64,000 nt of DNA from Phycisphaerales bacterium (GCA_022839625.1 JALHJL010000005.1:1-64000); one strand, 5' to 3'. Positions 17,581 through 29,646 are shown, numbered from the stretch's first letter. Program-made: numbers and translations. Notes: generated by a model from the sequence alone, not told the origin.

Positions 17581-19566
17581 ATGCCGTTGCCGTTCAAGCC
17601 GTTCGACGAGATGACAGACGAGGACTACTTCAACATCGGGTTGAAGGTTGGCCTGGAAGTACACCAGCAACTGCTGACGCGGCGCAAGCTGTTCTGCCGC
17701 TGTCCGGCCGGCCGGTACAGCGACGAGTTCGACGCCGTTATTCTGCGACACATGCGGCCCACGCTGTCGGAACTGGGTGAGTATGACGGCACGGCGCTGA
17801 TGGAGAAGAAGACCAAGAAGAACATCTACTACCGCATCCATCGCGATACCGTCTGTACCTACGAGTTCGACGACACGCCCCCGTTCTTCATCGACGACGA
17901 GGCCCTCGACATCGCGCTGGAGATCGCCCTGCTGCTGCGGCTGAACCTGGTCGGCGAACTGCACATCGCGCGCAAGCAGTATCTCGACGGGTCGATCCCG
18001 ACCGGCTTCCAGCGCACTGGCATTCTGGGAGTGAACGGTTGGATCCCGTTCCGCGACCGTCGCGTCCGCATCCGGCAGCTCTCCATCGAGGAGGACGCCT
18101 GCCGGGAGGTCTCCGATGTCGGTCATGACCGCGTCTACCTGACGGACCGGCTCGGCATGCCGCTGATCGAGACGGTCACCGAGCCGGACATGCGCACGCC
18201 GCAGGAGGCCGCGGAGGTGGGCCAGGTTCTCCGCCGGCTGGCGCGAAGCACGGGCCACGTCCGCACCGGCTACGGGGCGGCCCGCCAGGACGTGAATGTC
18301 AGCGTTACCGGCGGCCAGCGCTGCGAGATCAAGGGCACGCCGCAAATCTGGCGGAATCCGCGCCTGATCTACAACGAGGCCCGGCGGCAATGCAGCCTGC
18401 TGTACATCCGCGGCCTGTTGCACGAGCGCGGCGTGCGGCCCGAGTCGCTCCAGTGGACATACCAGGACGTCACCACGGTCGTTGCGAAGAGCAGCTATGA
18501 GCCCCTGCGCAGCGCACTGGCCCTGGGCAATGTCGCGAAGTGCGTGCTCTTACGCGGCTTTGGGGGCCTGCTCAACGAGCCGACCCAGGAACACACCACT
18601 TTCGCGAAGGAATTCTCCGACCGCGTCCGCGTCGTCGCCTGCCTGACCCAACTCCCCAACCTGATCCATTCGGACATGGCCTCCGAGACGCTCGCCGGCC
18701 GCGATTGGAAGACGCTGCGGCGTCGCTTGCGGGCCGAGCACGGCGATGCGCTGCTGGTGGTCTGGGGAAACGAGCAGGACACCGTGGCAGCCTGCGAAGA
18801 GATCGCGCTGCGGGCGAAAGAAGCCACCATCGGCATCCCGAACGACACCCGGCAGGCCCTCAAGGACGGCACGAACGGGTTCGAGCGCGTGCTGCCGGGG
18901 CCCGACCGCATGTACCCGGACACCGACCTGCCGCCGCTGGAAATCCGGCAGGAACGGCTGGATCGGATCGCGGCCGGTCTGCCGGGTTCCGTGTGGGACC
19001 GGGAGGCCCGCTATCGCGACCTGAAGCTCCCGCCGGATACCATCCGGCCGCTGTGTGCGCCGCGTTGGGCGCGCTTGTTCGACCGCCTGTTGTCGGAATT
19101 GGAGCAGAGTGCGAAGTTCGTCGCCGTCACGCTGGTCCAGCGGTTCAAGGCCATGCGCCGCGCCGGCCTGCCGATCGACAACCTGTCCGATGACGAGATC
19201 TTCGCAGTCTTCGAAGCGCACTCCAAGGGGCTCTTGAGTCGCGAGGGCGTTGCTCACGTCCTGGCGCTCGTCGCGCGACATCCGCCGGTCGAGGGCGGCA
19301 CCGGCGCGGCGCGCGTGGCGGCGGTGTTCGCCGAACACGATTTCTCGCCGCTAAGCGAGGCCGAGCTGAACGAGGCCGTGACTCGCCGCCTGGCCAGCCT
19401 GGACGGCCGGCGCTTCGAGACGGCGTGTCAGAAGGCCCGGTATCTGTCCGGCCGGGTGCTGGAGGATTTCGTGGGCCGGACTGACGGGGCGAAAGTCGTG
19501 CAGTACGTGAGCGCCAGGCTGCGAGCCTGCACCAGAACGGACGACACCCCCGTCAGTCGGAAATAG
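17581..19566 (+). CDS. gatE: Archaeal-type Glu-tRNA(Gln) amidotransferase subunit E (GatE)
   Basis: 661 residues. The start is like GatE, not bacterial GatB: FNIGLKVGLEVHQQL (residues 18-32), then KLFCRCP. It continues with MRPTLSELGEYDGTA, RKQYLDGSIPTGFQRTGI, RLGMPLIETVTEPDM and GAARQDVNVSVTGGQRCEIK, which form the kinase-like cradle that phosphorylates Glu-tRNA(Gln). Between about 300 and 420 lies a full GAD domain (CVLLRGFGGLLN, LIHSDM, GIPNDTRQALKDGTNGFERV, RMYPDTDLPPLEI). This domain is present in GatE and AspRS and absent from GatB. A C-terminal helical tail follows, as needed for tRNA binding. GatE works with the asparaginase-like GatD, which is not in the window. GGTCAGGAGC precedes the ATG. 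Confidence 0.88.
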   Translation: MPLPFKPFDEMTDEDYFNIGLKVGLEVHQQLLTRRKLFCRCPAGRYSDEFDAVILRHMRPTLSELGEYDGTALMEKKTKKNIYYRIHRDTVCTYEFDDTPPFFIDDEALDIALEIALLLRLNLVGELHIARKQYLDGSIPTGFQRTGILGVNGWIPFRDRRVRIRQLSIEEDACREVSDVGHDRVYLTDRLGMPLIETVTEPDMRTPQEAAEVGQVLRRLARSTGHVRTGYGAARQDVNVSVTGGQRCEIKGTPQIWRNPRLIYNEARRQCSLLYIRGLLHERGVRPESLQWTYQDVTTVVAKSSYEPLRSALALGNVAKCVLLRGFGGLLNEPTQEHTTFAKEFSDRVRVVACLTQLPNLIHSDMASETLAGRDWKTLRRRLRAEHGDALLVVWGNEQDTVAACEEIALRAKEATIGIPNDTRQALKDGTNGFERVLPGPDRMYPDTDLPPLEIRQERLDRIAAGLPGSVWDREARYRDLKLPPDTIRPLCAPRWARLFDRLLSELEQSAKFVAVTLVQRFKAMRRAGLPIDNLSDDEIFAVFEAHSKGLLSREGVAHVLALVARHPPVEGGTGAARVAAVFAEHDFSPLSEAELNEAVTRRLASLDGRRFETACQKARYLSGRVLEDFVGRTDGAKVVQYVSARLRACTRTDDTPVSRK

Positions 19567-19814
19567 CCGCCGGGCGCTTCCGGTGCCAGGATCCCGTGGC
19601 GGTCGACCTCCGCGGTCGGCCGGGGGGATGCCGAAACGGACTCGGGCTCCGGTGGGTGCGAGAAGGGATTCTCGCACGGGCGCGTGAATACTCAGAGCCG
19701 CTGTTGGCCACGGGATCCAAACGGAGGGGGCCACTCGCTGGCGCTCGGGGCTCGGACGCGGGCCTCGAAAGCGCGGGCCGCTCGACCGCGCTGCGGCACC
19801 GGCGACCGACGTTT

Positions 19815-21530
19815 CTATCTGCCGGCCTGCTGGTACTCCGCGTATTCCGGGTACCACATCGAGTCGCGCACGAACTGGTCGATCTCGTCTTCCGGAATCA
19901 GCCGGCCGATGTTCAGCCGCCTGGCCTCGCGGATCACGTTCGCCGCGATGCGGGCGCTGATCTCGCGCAACATGCCCTGATCGGGGTAGAGCGAGCCCTG
20001 CTCCAGCCGGTCGGAGGTGATGCACTCGGCGAGTGTCTTGGCGGCGACCATGAAGAACGACTGGGGTACCTCGCTGGCCTCGGACAAGATCGTGCCCAGC
20101 CCGACGCCGGGGAAGATGAAGACGTTGTTGCCCTGGCCGATGACGAAACGCTTGCCGTTGTACTCGACCGGATCGAACGGACTGCCCGTGGCGATCAGAC
20201 CGCGGCCGTCGGTCCAGCGGATAGCCTCGGCGGGCGTACACTCGGCCTTTGAGGTCGGATTGCTGAAAGCGAAGATGATCGGCCGCTCGCAGTGCTTGGC
20301 CATCTCGCGCACGATCTCCTCGGTGAACGTGCCCGGCCGGGCGGTCGTGCCGAAGAGGATGGTGGGCTTGACGCGCTTGACGACCTCGAGCAAGTCGTGG
20401 GGCCCTTCGCCCTTGAAGCCGTACTCCTTCATCTCCGCCTGTGTCATCGCGAAGGGGCGCTTGTGTGGGTCCTTGATTGGGACACCGTCGTGGACTACCC
20501 CGACGGAGTCGAGGAAGACCTGCGCACGGTGAATCTTCGCCTTGTCGCCCGTCTCGAACTCCATCGCCGCCGCGACCAGCCGCCCGATCCCGACGCCGGC
20601 CGCCCCGGCCCCGGCATACACGATGCGCTGGTCGGAGAGCTTGCTGTTCGTGATGCGCAGTCCGCCGTACAGCCCGGCCAGGGCGACGCCGGCCGTGCCC
20701 TGGATGTCGTCGTTGAAGCAGGTCAGGCGGTGACGGTAGCGGTCGAGGACCATGAAGGCGATGTTCTTGTGGAAGTCTTCCCACTGCACGAGGGCACGGG
20801 GGAAGACCTCGCGCACGCCGTTCACGAAGGCTTCGATGACGCGCTCGTACGCCTCGCCGCGCAAGCGCCGGTTCCGCCAGCCCACGTAGTACGGATCGTT
20901 CAGCAGTTCGGTGTTGTCGGTACCCACGTCGAGGCTGACGGGGAGCGTCTGGGCCGGGTGAATGCCGGCCCCGGCGCAGTACAGCGCGATCTTGCCGACC
21001 GGAATACCCATGCCGCCGGCGCCCTGGTCGCCGAGGCCCAGGATTCGTTCGTTGTCCGTCACGACGATCAGCCGGATTTCGCAGTCGCACGCGTTCCGCA
21101 GGAGTTGCGGGATGCGGTCGATGTCATCGGGCGTGATCCAGATTCCGCGGGTCTGACGCACGATGTGGCTGTACTGCTGGCAGGCCTGCCCGACCGTCGG
21201 CGTGTACACGATCGGCATCAGTTCCGCCGTGTTCTCGACCAGGACACGGTAGAAGAGCGTCTCGTTGCGGTCCTGGAGCGCGGCCAGGCCGATGAACTTC
21301 TCCAGCGGCGTACCCTTGGCACGGATCTGCTCCAGTGAAATCGCCACCTGCTCTTCCAGCGTATGGTGCGCCGGCGGCAGTAACCCGCGCAGGCCGAGCG
21401 CGTCGCGCTCCTGTGGTGTAAACGCCACCCCCTTGTTCAGCAGCGGGTTCCGCAGCAGGTCGCGGCCGGACTGCTTGACCAGAAACTTGCCATCCTTCGT
21501 CTTGATCATCGGGCTTGTGCTGTCCGTCAT
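19815..21530 (-). CDS. maeA: NAD-dependent malic enzyme
   Basis: 571 residues of the long malic enzyme type (MaeA/SfcA). The malic N-terminal domain shows LRNPLLNKGVAFT near residue 26, the Tyr-containing MPIVYTPTVGQACQQY near 105 and the metal and substrate site LGLGDQGAGGMGIPVGK. The NAD-binding domain has DDIQGTAGVALAG and YAGAGAAGVGIGRL near residue 315. It converts malate to pyruvate and CO2 with reduction of NAD. GAGGAG precedes the ATG. It is divergent from hypF across 150 bases and convergent with gatE. Confidence 0.95.
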   Translation of the reverse strand: MTDSTSPMIKTKDGKFLVKQSGRDLLRNPLLNKGVAFTPQERDALGLRGLLPPAHHTLEEQVAISLEQIRAKGTPLEKFIGLAALQDRNETLFYRVLVENTAELMPIVYTPTVGQACQQYSHIVRQTRGIWITPDDIDRIPQLLRNACDCEIRLIVVTDNERILGLGDQGAGGMGIPVGKIALYCAGAGIHPAQTLPVSLDVGTDNTELLNDPYYVGWRNRRLRGEAYERVIEAFVNGVREVFPRALVQWEDFHKNIAFMVLDRYRHRLTCFNDDIQGTAGVALAGLYGGLRITNSKLSDQRIVYAGAGAAGVGIGRLVAAAMEFETGDKAKIHRAQVFLDSVGVVHDGVPIKDPHKRPFAMTQAEMKEYGFKGEGPHDLLEVVKRVKPTILFGTTARPGTFTEEIVREMAKHCERPIIFAFSNPTSKAECTPAEAIRWTDGRGLIATGSPFDPVEYNGKRFVIGQGNNVFIFPGVGLGTILSEASEVPQSFFMVAAKTLAECITSDRLEQGSLYPDQGMLREISARIAANVIREARRLNIGRLIPEDEIDQFVRDSMWYPEYAEYQQAGR

Positions 21531-21682
21531 CGGAACTCGCTCCTCTCGCGCGGCTTGTGAGTGAACTAGGCGTTACTGCCGCCAGACCCGGTAGGATACC
21601 GCGCACCGGCCTCGGCGTGCAAAGCGCCATCGGCGCCCGTAGAATCCGGAAGCCGTTTGCATCCGCAGAGTGTGATGGTGCC

Positions 21683-24046
21683 ATGACCGCTCGCTGGCGT
21701 CTGGAACTCCGGGGTCAGGTACAGGGCGTAGGTTTTCGCCCGTTTGTGTACCGCCTGGCCGCCGCCCGGCGCCTCGGCGGCTACGTCGCCAACGACAGCA
21801 ACGGGGCCGTCGTCGAGGTCGAGGGGCCCCCGGCCGCTTTGGCGACGTTTGAGCACGACCTGCACGCCAACCTGCCCCCCCTCGCTTTCATCACGCGGGC
21901 GGACAGGCGTGTCGTCGAGCCGCTCGGCGAGGCCACGTTCCGCATCCGCGCCTCGCGGCCCGATCCGGCGCGGCGCCCGGAAGTCACCCCCGACGCGGCC
22001 ACCTGTGCAGACTGCCGGCGCGAGCTCTTCGATCCCGCCGACCGCCGGCACCGCTATCCGTTCATCAATTGCACCAACTGCGGCCCGCGCTACTCGATCA
22101 TCCGCGGCGTGCCGTACGATCGGCCGAAGACGACGATGGCCGACTTCCAGATGTGCGCGGCGTGCCAGCGCGAGTACGACAGTCCCTCCGACCGTCGCTT
22201 CCACGCGCAGCCCAATGCCTGCCCGGCGTGCGGCCCGCAGGTGCGGCTGCACGTCGGAGACGCCGGAACGGCCGGCGGGCCGGTCAGCGACGATCCCATC
22301 CGCGCGGCTGCGGCGTTGCTGCTGGGCGGCGCGATCGTCGCAATCAAGGGTCTCGGGGGCTACCACCTCGCCTGCCGCGCGGACGGCGAGGACGTTGTTC
22401 AGCGCCTTCGTCAGCGGAAGCTGCGCGACGGCAAGCCGCTGGCCATCATGGTCGGCGACGTGGCCGCAGCGCGGCGGATTTGCGCGCTGACCGCGGCCGA
22501 CGAGCAGGCACTTGCGTCCACTGCGGCGCCGATTGTTCTGGCGCGCAAGGCCGGCGAGCACGGGGTGGCACCGTCGGTCGCACCCGGGTGTCGCGACTTC
22601 GGAGTCATGCTGCCTTACACGCCGCTGCACCACCTGCTGTTCGCGGAGGGCCTCGGGCCGCTGGTCATGACCTCGGCGAACCTGGCCGGCCAGCCGCTGA
22701 CGTATCGTGACGACGACGCCCGGACCGAGTTGGGCGACGTTGCCGACGCGTTTCTGCTGCACAATCGGGAGATCTTCCGCCCGATCGACGACTCGGTCGT
22801 GTTCACGTTCCGCGACGAGGCGGTGCCGCTTCGCCGGGCACGCGGCTACGCACCGCGCCCGATTCGCCTGCCCGTGCTCGACGCCGCCGGCGGGCGGCCC
22901 GTGCCGCGCATCCTCGCGGTCGGCGGCGAGCTCAAGTCAACCGTCTGCCTGTTCGCCCGCGGCGAGGCCGTGTTGAGCGAGCACCTGGGCGACCTGACGC
23001 GGCCCGAGACGTTTCGGCACTTCGTCCGGGCCGTGGACCGCCTCAAGGAGTTGTGCGGGTTCGAACCCGAGCTCGTTGCCTGTGACCTGCACCCGCGGTA
23101 CCTGGCCACCGAGTATGCGCAACGGCTGGCGCTGCCGGTCGTTCACGTTCAGCACCACCATGCGCACATCGCCAGCGTGATGGCCGAATGGGGCGAAGTC
23201 GGCCCCGTGGTCGGGCTGTCGTGCGATGGCACCGGCTATGGTCGCGACGGCGCCGTCTGGGGCTGCGAGGTGCTGCTGTGCGAGCGCGGCGAGTGTCGCC
23301 GACTGGGGCACCTCGAGTACTTCCCCCTCGTCGGCGGTGACCTGGCGGCACTGGAAACATGGCGCCCGGCGGCGGCGCTGCTGCGGGCGGCGTGCGGGGA
23401 TGGGTGGCGCGATGTTCTGTTGGCGGGCGAGACGCCCACCCCACCCGGCGAGACGCCCACCCCACCCGGCGAGACGCCCACCCCACCCAGCGAGACGCCC
23501 ACCCCAGCCGACGCGCTGCGTGTCTTCGAGCAGCAGGTTGTGCGCGGGGTCAATGCTCCGGCCACGTCGAGCCTGGGCCGCGTGTTCGACGCCGTCGGAT
23601 ACCTGCTGGGGCTGTGCGATTACAACCGCCACGAAGCCGAGGCCGCGATGGCGGTCGAGGGGGCCGCCGACGCTGCCCCCGGCGATGTCCCACCTTTTGC
23701 GTACCAGCTCTCGCCGGGGTCCGACGGATTGCGGCTGTCAGTCCTCCCCACGATCCGCGACATGGTGGCGGCGCGTGAGGCGGGCGTGGATACAGCGCTC
23801 ATCGCCGCGCGGTTCCACGAGACGGTCGCCCGGCTGCTCGCGGACGCTGCCGGCCAGGCCTGTCATCAATACGGCGTTACGAGGGTCTGCGTTTCCGGCG
23901 GCTGTTTCGCGAATCGTCGCCTGCTGGAGCGGCTGGTGGGGCTGCTCGAGGAGCGCGGTCTCACGGCGCTGTACCACCGGCAGGTTCCCGCGGGCGACGG
24001 CGGCATCGCGCTTGGCCAGGCCTTCGTCGCCGCGTGGCAACCGTAG
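21683..24046 (+). CDS. hypF: [NiFe]-hydrogenase maturation carbamoyltransferase HypF
   Basis: 787 residues from the ATG at 21683; the frame opens earlier, but the acylphosphatase domain starts here. Domains in order: acylphosphatase (residues 1-90, GQVQGVGFRPFVYRLA); two zinc fingers (about 107-180: CADC, CTNCG, CAACQ, CPACG); YrdC-like (about 200-390, GGAIVAIKGLGGYHLACRAD); Kae1-like (about 400-787, HVQHHHAHIASVMAEWG and VSGGCFANRRLLERLVG). It makes the cyanide ligands of the NiFe centre from carbamoyl phosphate. A proline-rich insert of four 21-bp units interrupts the Kae1-like domain at residues 582-609. No hydrogenase or other hyp gene is in the window. Confidence 0.95.
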   Translation: MTARWRLELRGQVQGVGFRPFVYRLAAARRLGGYVANDSNGAVVEVEGPPAALATFEHDLHANLPPLAFITRADRRVVEPLGEATFRIRASRPDPARRPEVTPDAATCADCRRELFDPADRRHRYPFINCTNCGPRYSIIRGVPYDRPKTTMADFQMCAACQREYDSPSDRRFHAQPNACPACGPQVRLHVGDAGTAGGPVSDDPIRAAAALLLGGAIVAIKGLGGYHLACRADGEDVVQRLRQRKLRDGKPLAIMVGDVAAARRICALTAADEQALASTAAPIVLARKAGEHGVAPSVAPGCRDFGVMLPYTPLHHLLFAEGLGPLVMTSANLAGQPLTYRDDDARTELGDVADAFLLHNREIFRPIDDSVVFTFRDEAVPLRRARGYAPRPIRLPVLDAAGGRPVPRILAVGGELKSTVCLFARGEAVLSEHLGDLTRPETFRHFVRAVDRLKELCGFEPELVACDLHPRYLATEYAQRLALPVVHVQHHHAHIASVMAEWGEVGPVVGLSCDGTGYGRDGAVWGCEVLLCERGECRRLGHLEYFPLVGGDLAALETWRPAAALLRAACGDGWRDVLLAGETPTPPGETPTPPGETPTPPSETPTPADALRVFEQQVVRGVNAPATSSLGRVFDAVGYLLGLCDYNRHEAEAAMAVEGAADAAPGDVPPFAYQLSPGSDGLRLSVLPTIRDMVAAREAGVDTALIAARFHETVARLLADAAGQACHQYGVTRVCVSGGCFANRRLLERLVGLLEERGLTALYHRQVPAGDGGIALGQAFVAAWQP
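23426..23509 (+). repeat. 21-bp in-frame tandem repeat inside hypF
   Basis: Four copies of GGCGAGACGCCCACCCCA plus three bases (boundaries 23426, 23447, 23468, 23489; the last copy has two changes). Each adds seven residues (GETPTPP). The unit length keeps the reading frame. Confidence 0.95.
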
Positions 24047-24351
24047 GTTCGGCCCCCTCGCGCGTCATTTCGAGCGGCACGCCGCCGGAGCACCGGCAGG
24101 TCGCCCCGCGGCGGCCCCCAGCGGCGTCACACCACGTTCTCCACGGAGTGGTCCTCGCATCCCGCGTTCATGATGAGCTCGACCGATACCCGCTTGCGCA
24201 GGCTCCATTCGGCAATCGCCACGGGTAGCCGTCGTCCGCGCGCGCCACGGCGTGCGGCTACACCCGCGCCAGCGGGTGCGTCGGGCAGGTCGAGAGCGCC
24301 CCCCGGGGCAGACGAGACCCGCCTGAACCCCGCGTCGCGGTGCCACCTGCC
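24047..24351. other. Convergent spacer between hypF and the TOPRIM-like gene
   Basis: 305 bases without a gene. Several GC-rich short inverted repeats occur, but none with a T-tract. I see nothing else in it. Confidence 0.4.
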
Positions 24352-25095
24352 CTACCGGCTTCGTGTGCAGCCGAGCAACGGAACGTATCGCGACTCCAGT
24401 TCTGCCAGGTACTCGGCAAGCCCGTTCCCGCCGCCGCGCTCTTTGAGCACGTCGAGTCGGGTCTCGCGTAGTCCACGTTCACCGCCGTCGGGGCACAAGG
24501 TACCAAGCACGCGCTTGGCGTTCCGCTTGGCAGTCTCGGCCTGTGCAACCAGCTCATGTGACTGGAGGCACGGGTCGAGCCCAAGTTCGCTACGAACGGC
24601 AGCGTGGCCCGACTGCTCTTCATCGCCCTGTGGACAGAACGCCGCGAGCAGCCAGCACTCGCGCTTGGCGTGCGCGACGCCGATGACGATCTCGAAAGGC
24701 CAGCGCGCGCAATCACGAGCTTGGTTCAAGCCCTGCCGACGCTGCAGGTCGTTGTCGGAGTCGCGAATGAGGAAGACGGCCGCCAAGTGGGGAACGGCCT
24801 TCTTTACTACAAACAGTGCACGGCGAGCCGCCCTTGCATCGGGTGCCCCAGGTTCGCCGCTGAAGTGGCCGTGTACTACCACACTGCGCCGATCCGCCTC
24901 GCGCCGGACTGCCTTCCACGGCAGGAAGCTGTCAGCCTCTGACACGCCGCGCCAGCACCGCGCGGAATCCAGAGACTCAGGTACGAGCCACCCGACCTGC
25001 TCACATGCTACGCGGTCGGCCAGCAGGCACGCGGTCCGCTGGTCGGCGTCGGCCTCGCACACGACGGCAATCGTCAGCGGCCCCCCATCATTCAT
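24352..25095 (-). CDS. TOPRIM/DUF4276-like protein partnered with an AAA ATPase
   Basis: 247 residues, family not securely recognised. It begins with a beta strand and acidic turn (LTIAVVCEADAD, E14). A second strand ends in alternating aspartates (FLIRDSDND; D112, D114, D116). Then comes a helix AHAKRECWLLAAF (K144, E146, W148). A Glu after strand one, a DxD and a later E-x-W-L-L helix are the marks of TOPRIM-like metal-binding domains as in DUF4276, OLD-family and related nucleases. Its ATG lies inside the end of the ATPase gene (8-base overlap), so the two are coupled. By analogy with ATPase-plus-TOPRIM pairs, a nuclease effector is possible; this is inference. Confidence 0.6.
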   Translation of the reverse strand: MNDGGPLTIAVVCEADADQRTACLLADRVACEQVGWLVPESLDSARCWRGVSEADSFLPWKAVRREADRRSVVVHGHFSGEPGAPDARAARRALFVVKKAVPHLAAVFLIRDSDNDLQRRQGLNQARDCARWPFEIVIGVAHAKRECWLLAAFCPQGDEEQSGHAAVRSELGLDPCLQSHELVAQAETAKRNAKRVLGTLCPDGGERGLRETRLDVLKERGGGNGLAEYLAELESRYVPLLGCTRSR

Positions 25096-26212
25096 TGGCC
25101 GGTGCCTTCCGGTCGCGGAGCCAGTCTTCCCCGACCGTGCTCCAGAACTCGCCGGGCTTCATCTCGTCTTTCCAGCGGTCGAAGTCCGGGTGTTCGCTGA
25201 GAGTTCCAATCAGCACTGAGCCGTCGTCTGCTGTGGTCGTGAGCCTGATTTCCTCAGGTCTGAAGTGATCGACGAGGTATGGCGAGTGTGTCGTCCCGAT
25301 TACCTGCAAGTCCGGGAACCGCTCCATGAGGGCGCGAATCTGTCGAACCAGCTCGCCAAGGGCCTTCGGGTGCAAACCACGCTCTAGTTCATCGATCATG
25401 ACCAGGCGAGGAACCGGCTCGCGACTCAAGACCGTCAGTAGCCCGAGCGTGATCAGCGTACCCTCTCCGGCGGCGTGGGCGGGGACTTGCCCACCTCCTC
25501 TTAGGACCAACCTCACTTCGTAACCCTGGTAGGTTGCTCGTGACTGTTGGTATAGCCCCTTCGTGCTATTGCTGGGGACGTATTCGAGCTTCGAAATCGG
25601 CGCGCGCGCAATCGAGACCGAGTCTACGATGCGGACCACGGCGCGAACGCGGTCCAGGAGGTCCTGCAAACCCCTGGGACTAGTGAGTGCAAGGTCGGCC
25701 AGCGCGGCGCCCAGGTTGGTGCCATCGAACTGAACGCCAAGCGTTGAGTCGGCGCTGTACGAGGGTTCCGCCAGCCGCCGAGGGTCAAGCCGCAGCAATG
25801 CAGCAGAACTCACGTCCGCCAGCACCTCGCCTGCCAATTCGGACGGAGGCGGCGCCTTCGGATTCTCAAGTTCCAGAGACTCATTGCCGACAGCTATGCT
25901 ACCGGTAAAGGTGGGCTTGGTCGGGCCCGACGCGGCGCTGCGCTCGATCCGTACGCGCATTCCACGCCACACGCCTTCCATGACCAGCACCATCGGACCA
26001 TTGGCCCCACATGAACGGAGGACGTCAACGCTGCGCTCGCCTTGGAACAACGGGGCTGCCCGCCGCGATCCGAGGCTCGCGAGGTAGTAAAGGCCCTCTA
26101 AAATGCTCGTTTTCCCGGACGCGTTTGGCCCCACGATGAGCGTGAACGGCGAAAGCCTGGTCCTAAGACCCCGCAGCGCCTTGAAGTTCTTGAACTCGAT
26201 CGTGTCAATCAT
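25088..26212 (-). CDS. AAA ATPase of the RecF/OLD-like (AAA_21) class
   Basis: 374 residues from the ATG at 26212; AGGGG lies 8 bases upstream. A GTG at 26221 in the same frame is an alternative start. It begins IDTIEFKNFKALRGL, the usual opening of SMC/RecF-like ATPases. Walker A is GPNASGKTS, a signature-like stretch is HAAGEGTLITLGLLTVLSRE, Walker B is RLVMIDELERGLHPKAL and the H-loop is VIGTTHSPYLVD. There is no coiled-coil insertion. Such ATPases are found in OLD, Gabija, PARIS and Septu defence systems and in DNA repair. The overlapping downstream gene encodes a TOPRIM-like protein, supporting a two-part ATPase/effector unit. Confidence 0.85.
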   Translation of the reverse strand: MIDTIEFKNFKALRGLRTRLSPFTLIVGPNASGKTSILEGLYYLASLGSRRAAPLFQGERSVDVLRSCGANGPMVLVMEGVWRGMRVRIERSAASGPTKPTFTGSIAVGNESLELENPKAPPPSELAGEVLADVSSAALLRLDPRRLAEPSYSADSTLGVQFDGTNLGAALADLALTSPRGLQDLLDRVRAVVRIVDSVSIARAPISKLEYVPSNSTKGLYQQSRATYQGYEVRLVLRGGGQVPAHAAGEGTLITLGLLTVLSREPVPRLVMIDELERGLHPKALGELVRQIRALMERFPDLQVIGTTHSPYLVDHFRPEEIRLTTTADDGSVLIGTLSEHPDFDRWKDEMKPGEFWSTVGEDWLRDRKAPANE

Positions 26213-26300
26213 TGCCGGCACCCCTGCTCGGGTCAGCGCAATCTAGCAGAGCCGGGCCGCTTCGACCAGCAAGTGCCGAGGCCCCGTGATTCATGCCCCG

Positions 26301-26534
26301 TCACGGTTTCCTCCGGCGGCGGGCGCCGTTTTCCACTTCGATGCTCGTGACGAGCAACACATCGACGATTTCGAATTGGTCCCTGGGTCCAAACACGATC
26401 GCGACGCGGCCGCTGGGGTGGATGGCCACGAAGTCCGGGTGCGGCACGTCCAACGCGCGGCCATCTCCCATATGGAGCCGAAACGGCTTGAACGGTTGTG
26501 CCTTCACCACGTCGCGGAGATGTCCGATCGTCAT
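26301..26534 (-). CDS. Small conserved protein of unknown function (77 residues)
   Basis: The longer frame over this spot is trimmed to the ATG at 26534, which has AGGAG 8 bases upstream. The protein starts MTIGHLRDVVKAQPFKPFRL and continues DGRALDVPHPDFVAIHPSGR, AIVFGPRDQFEIVDVLLVTS. I recall similar short proteins as common and multicopy in planctomycetes; no function is known to me. It looks like a small beta-barrel-like fold. It lies on the same strand about 90 bases upstream of the ATPase gene and 55 bases downstream from the end of gcvP, so it may be transcribed with either. Confidence 0.72.
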   Translation of the reverse strand: MTIGHLRDVVKAQPFKPFRLHMGDGRALDVPHPDFVAIHPSGRVAIVFGPRDQFEIVDVLLVTSIEVENGARRRRKP

Positions 26535-26589
26535 CGCCGGGCTCCTGACGGCGGTACTCCTGCCCCGCTTCGGATTATACCACGCCTCT

Positions 26590-29499
<2,910 letters not shown>

Positions 29500-29543
29500 T
29501 CTGTTTGAGGCTCCTGAGGATGCCGCGCGAACGGCACACTGAA

Positions 29544-29627
29544 AACGTGCTAACGTGCGAAGGTGAAAAGCAGCAACGCGAAACGGTTCTGCACCCCGGA
29601 GTCGTTACGTTCTCACGTTATCACGTT
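29544..29627. repeat. Inverted pairs of AACGTG between gcvH and gcvP
   Basis: AACGTG-CT-AACGTG (29544-29557) faces CACGTT-AT-CACGTT (29614-29627) across about 56 bases, in the 147-base gcvH-gcvP spacer. The flanks also mirror each other (GGTGAAA near 29562 and TTTCACC near 29635). It may be a regulatory site or junk; I cannot tell. Confidence 0.5.
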
Positions 29628-29646
29628 ATCACCCTTTCACCCCTCG

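Noticed and set aside
16684..18423. 579-residue protein with the ECF sigma factor as its C-terminus
   Set aside because: The first two thirds are antisense to gatE; the sigma factor begins at the ATG at 17274.
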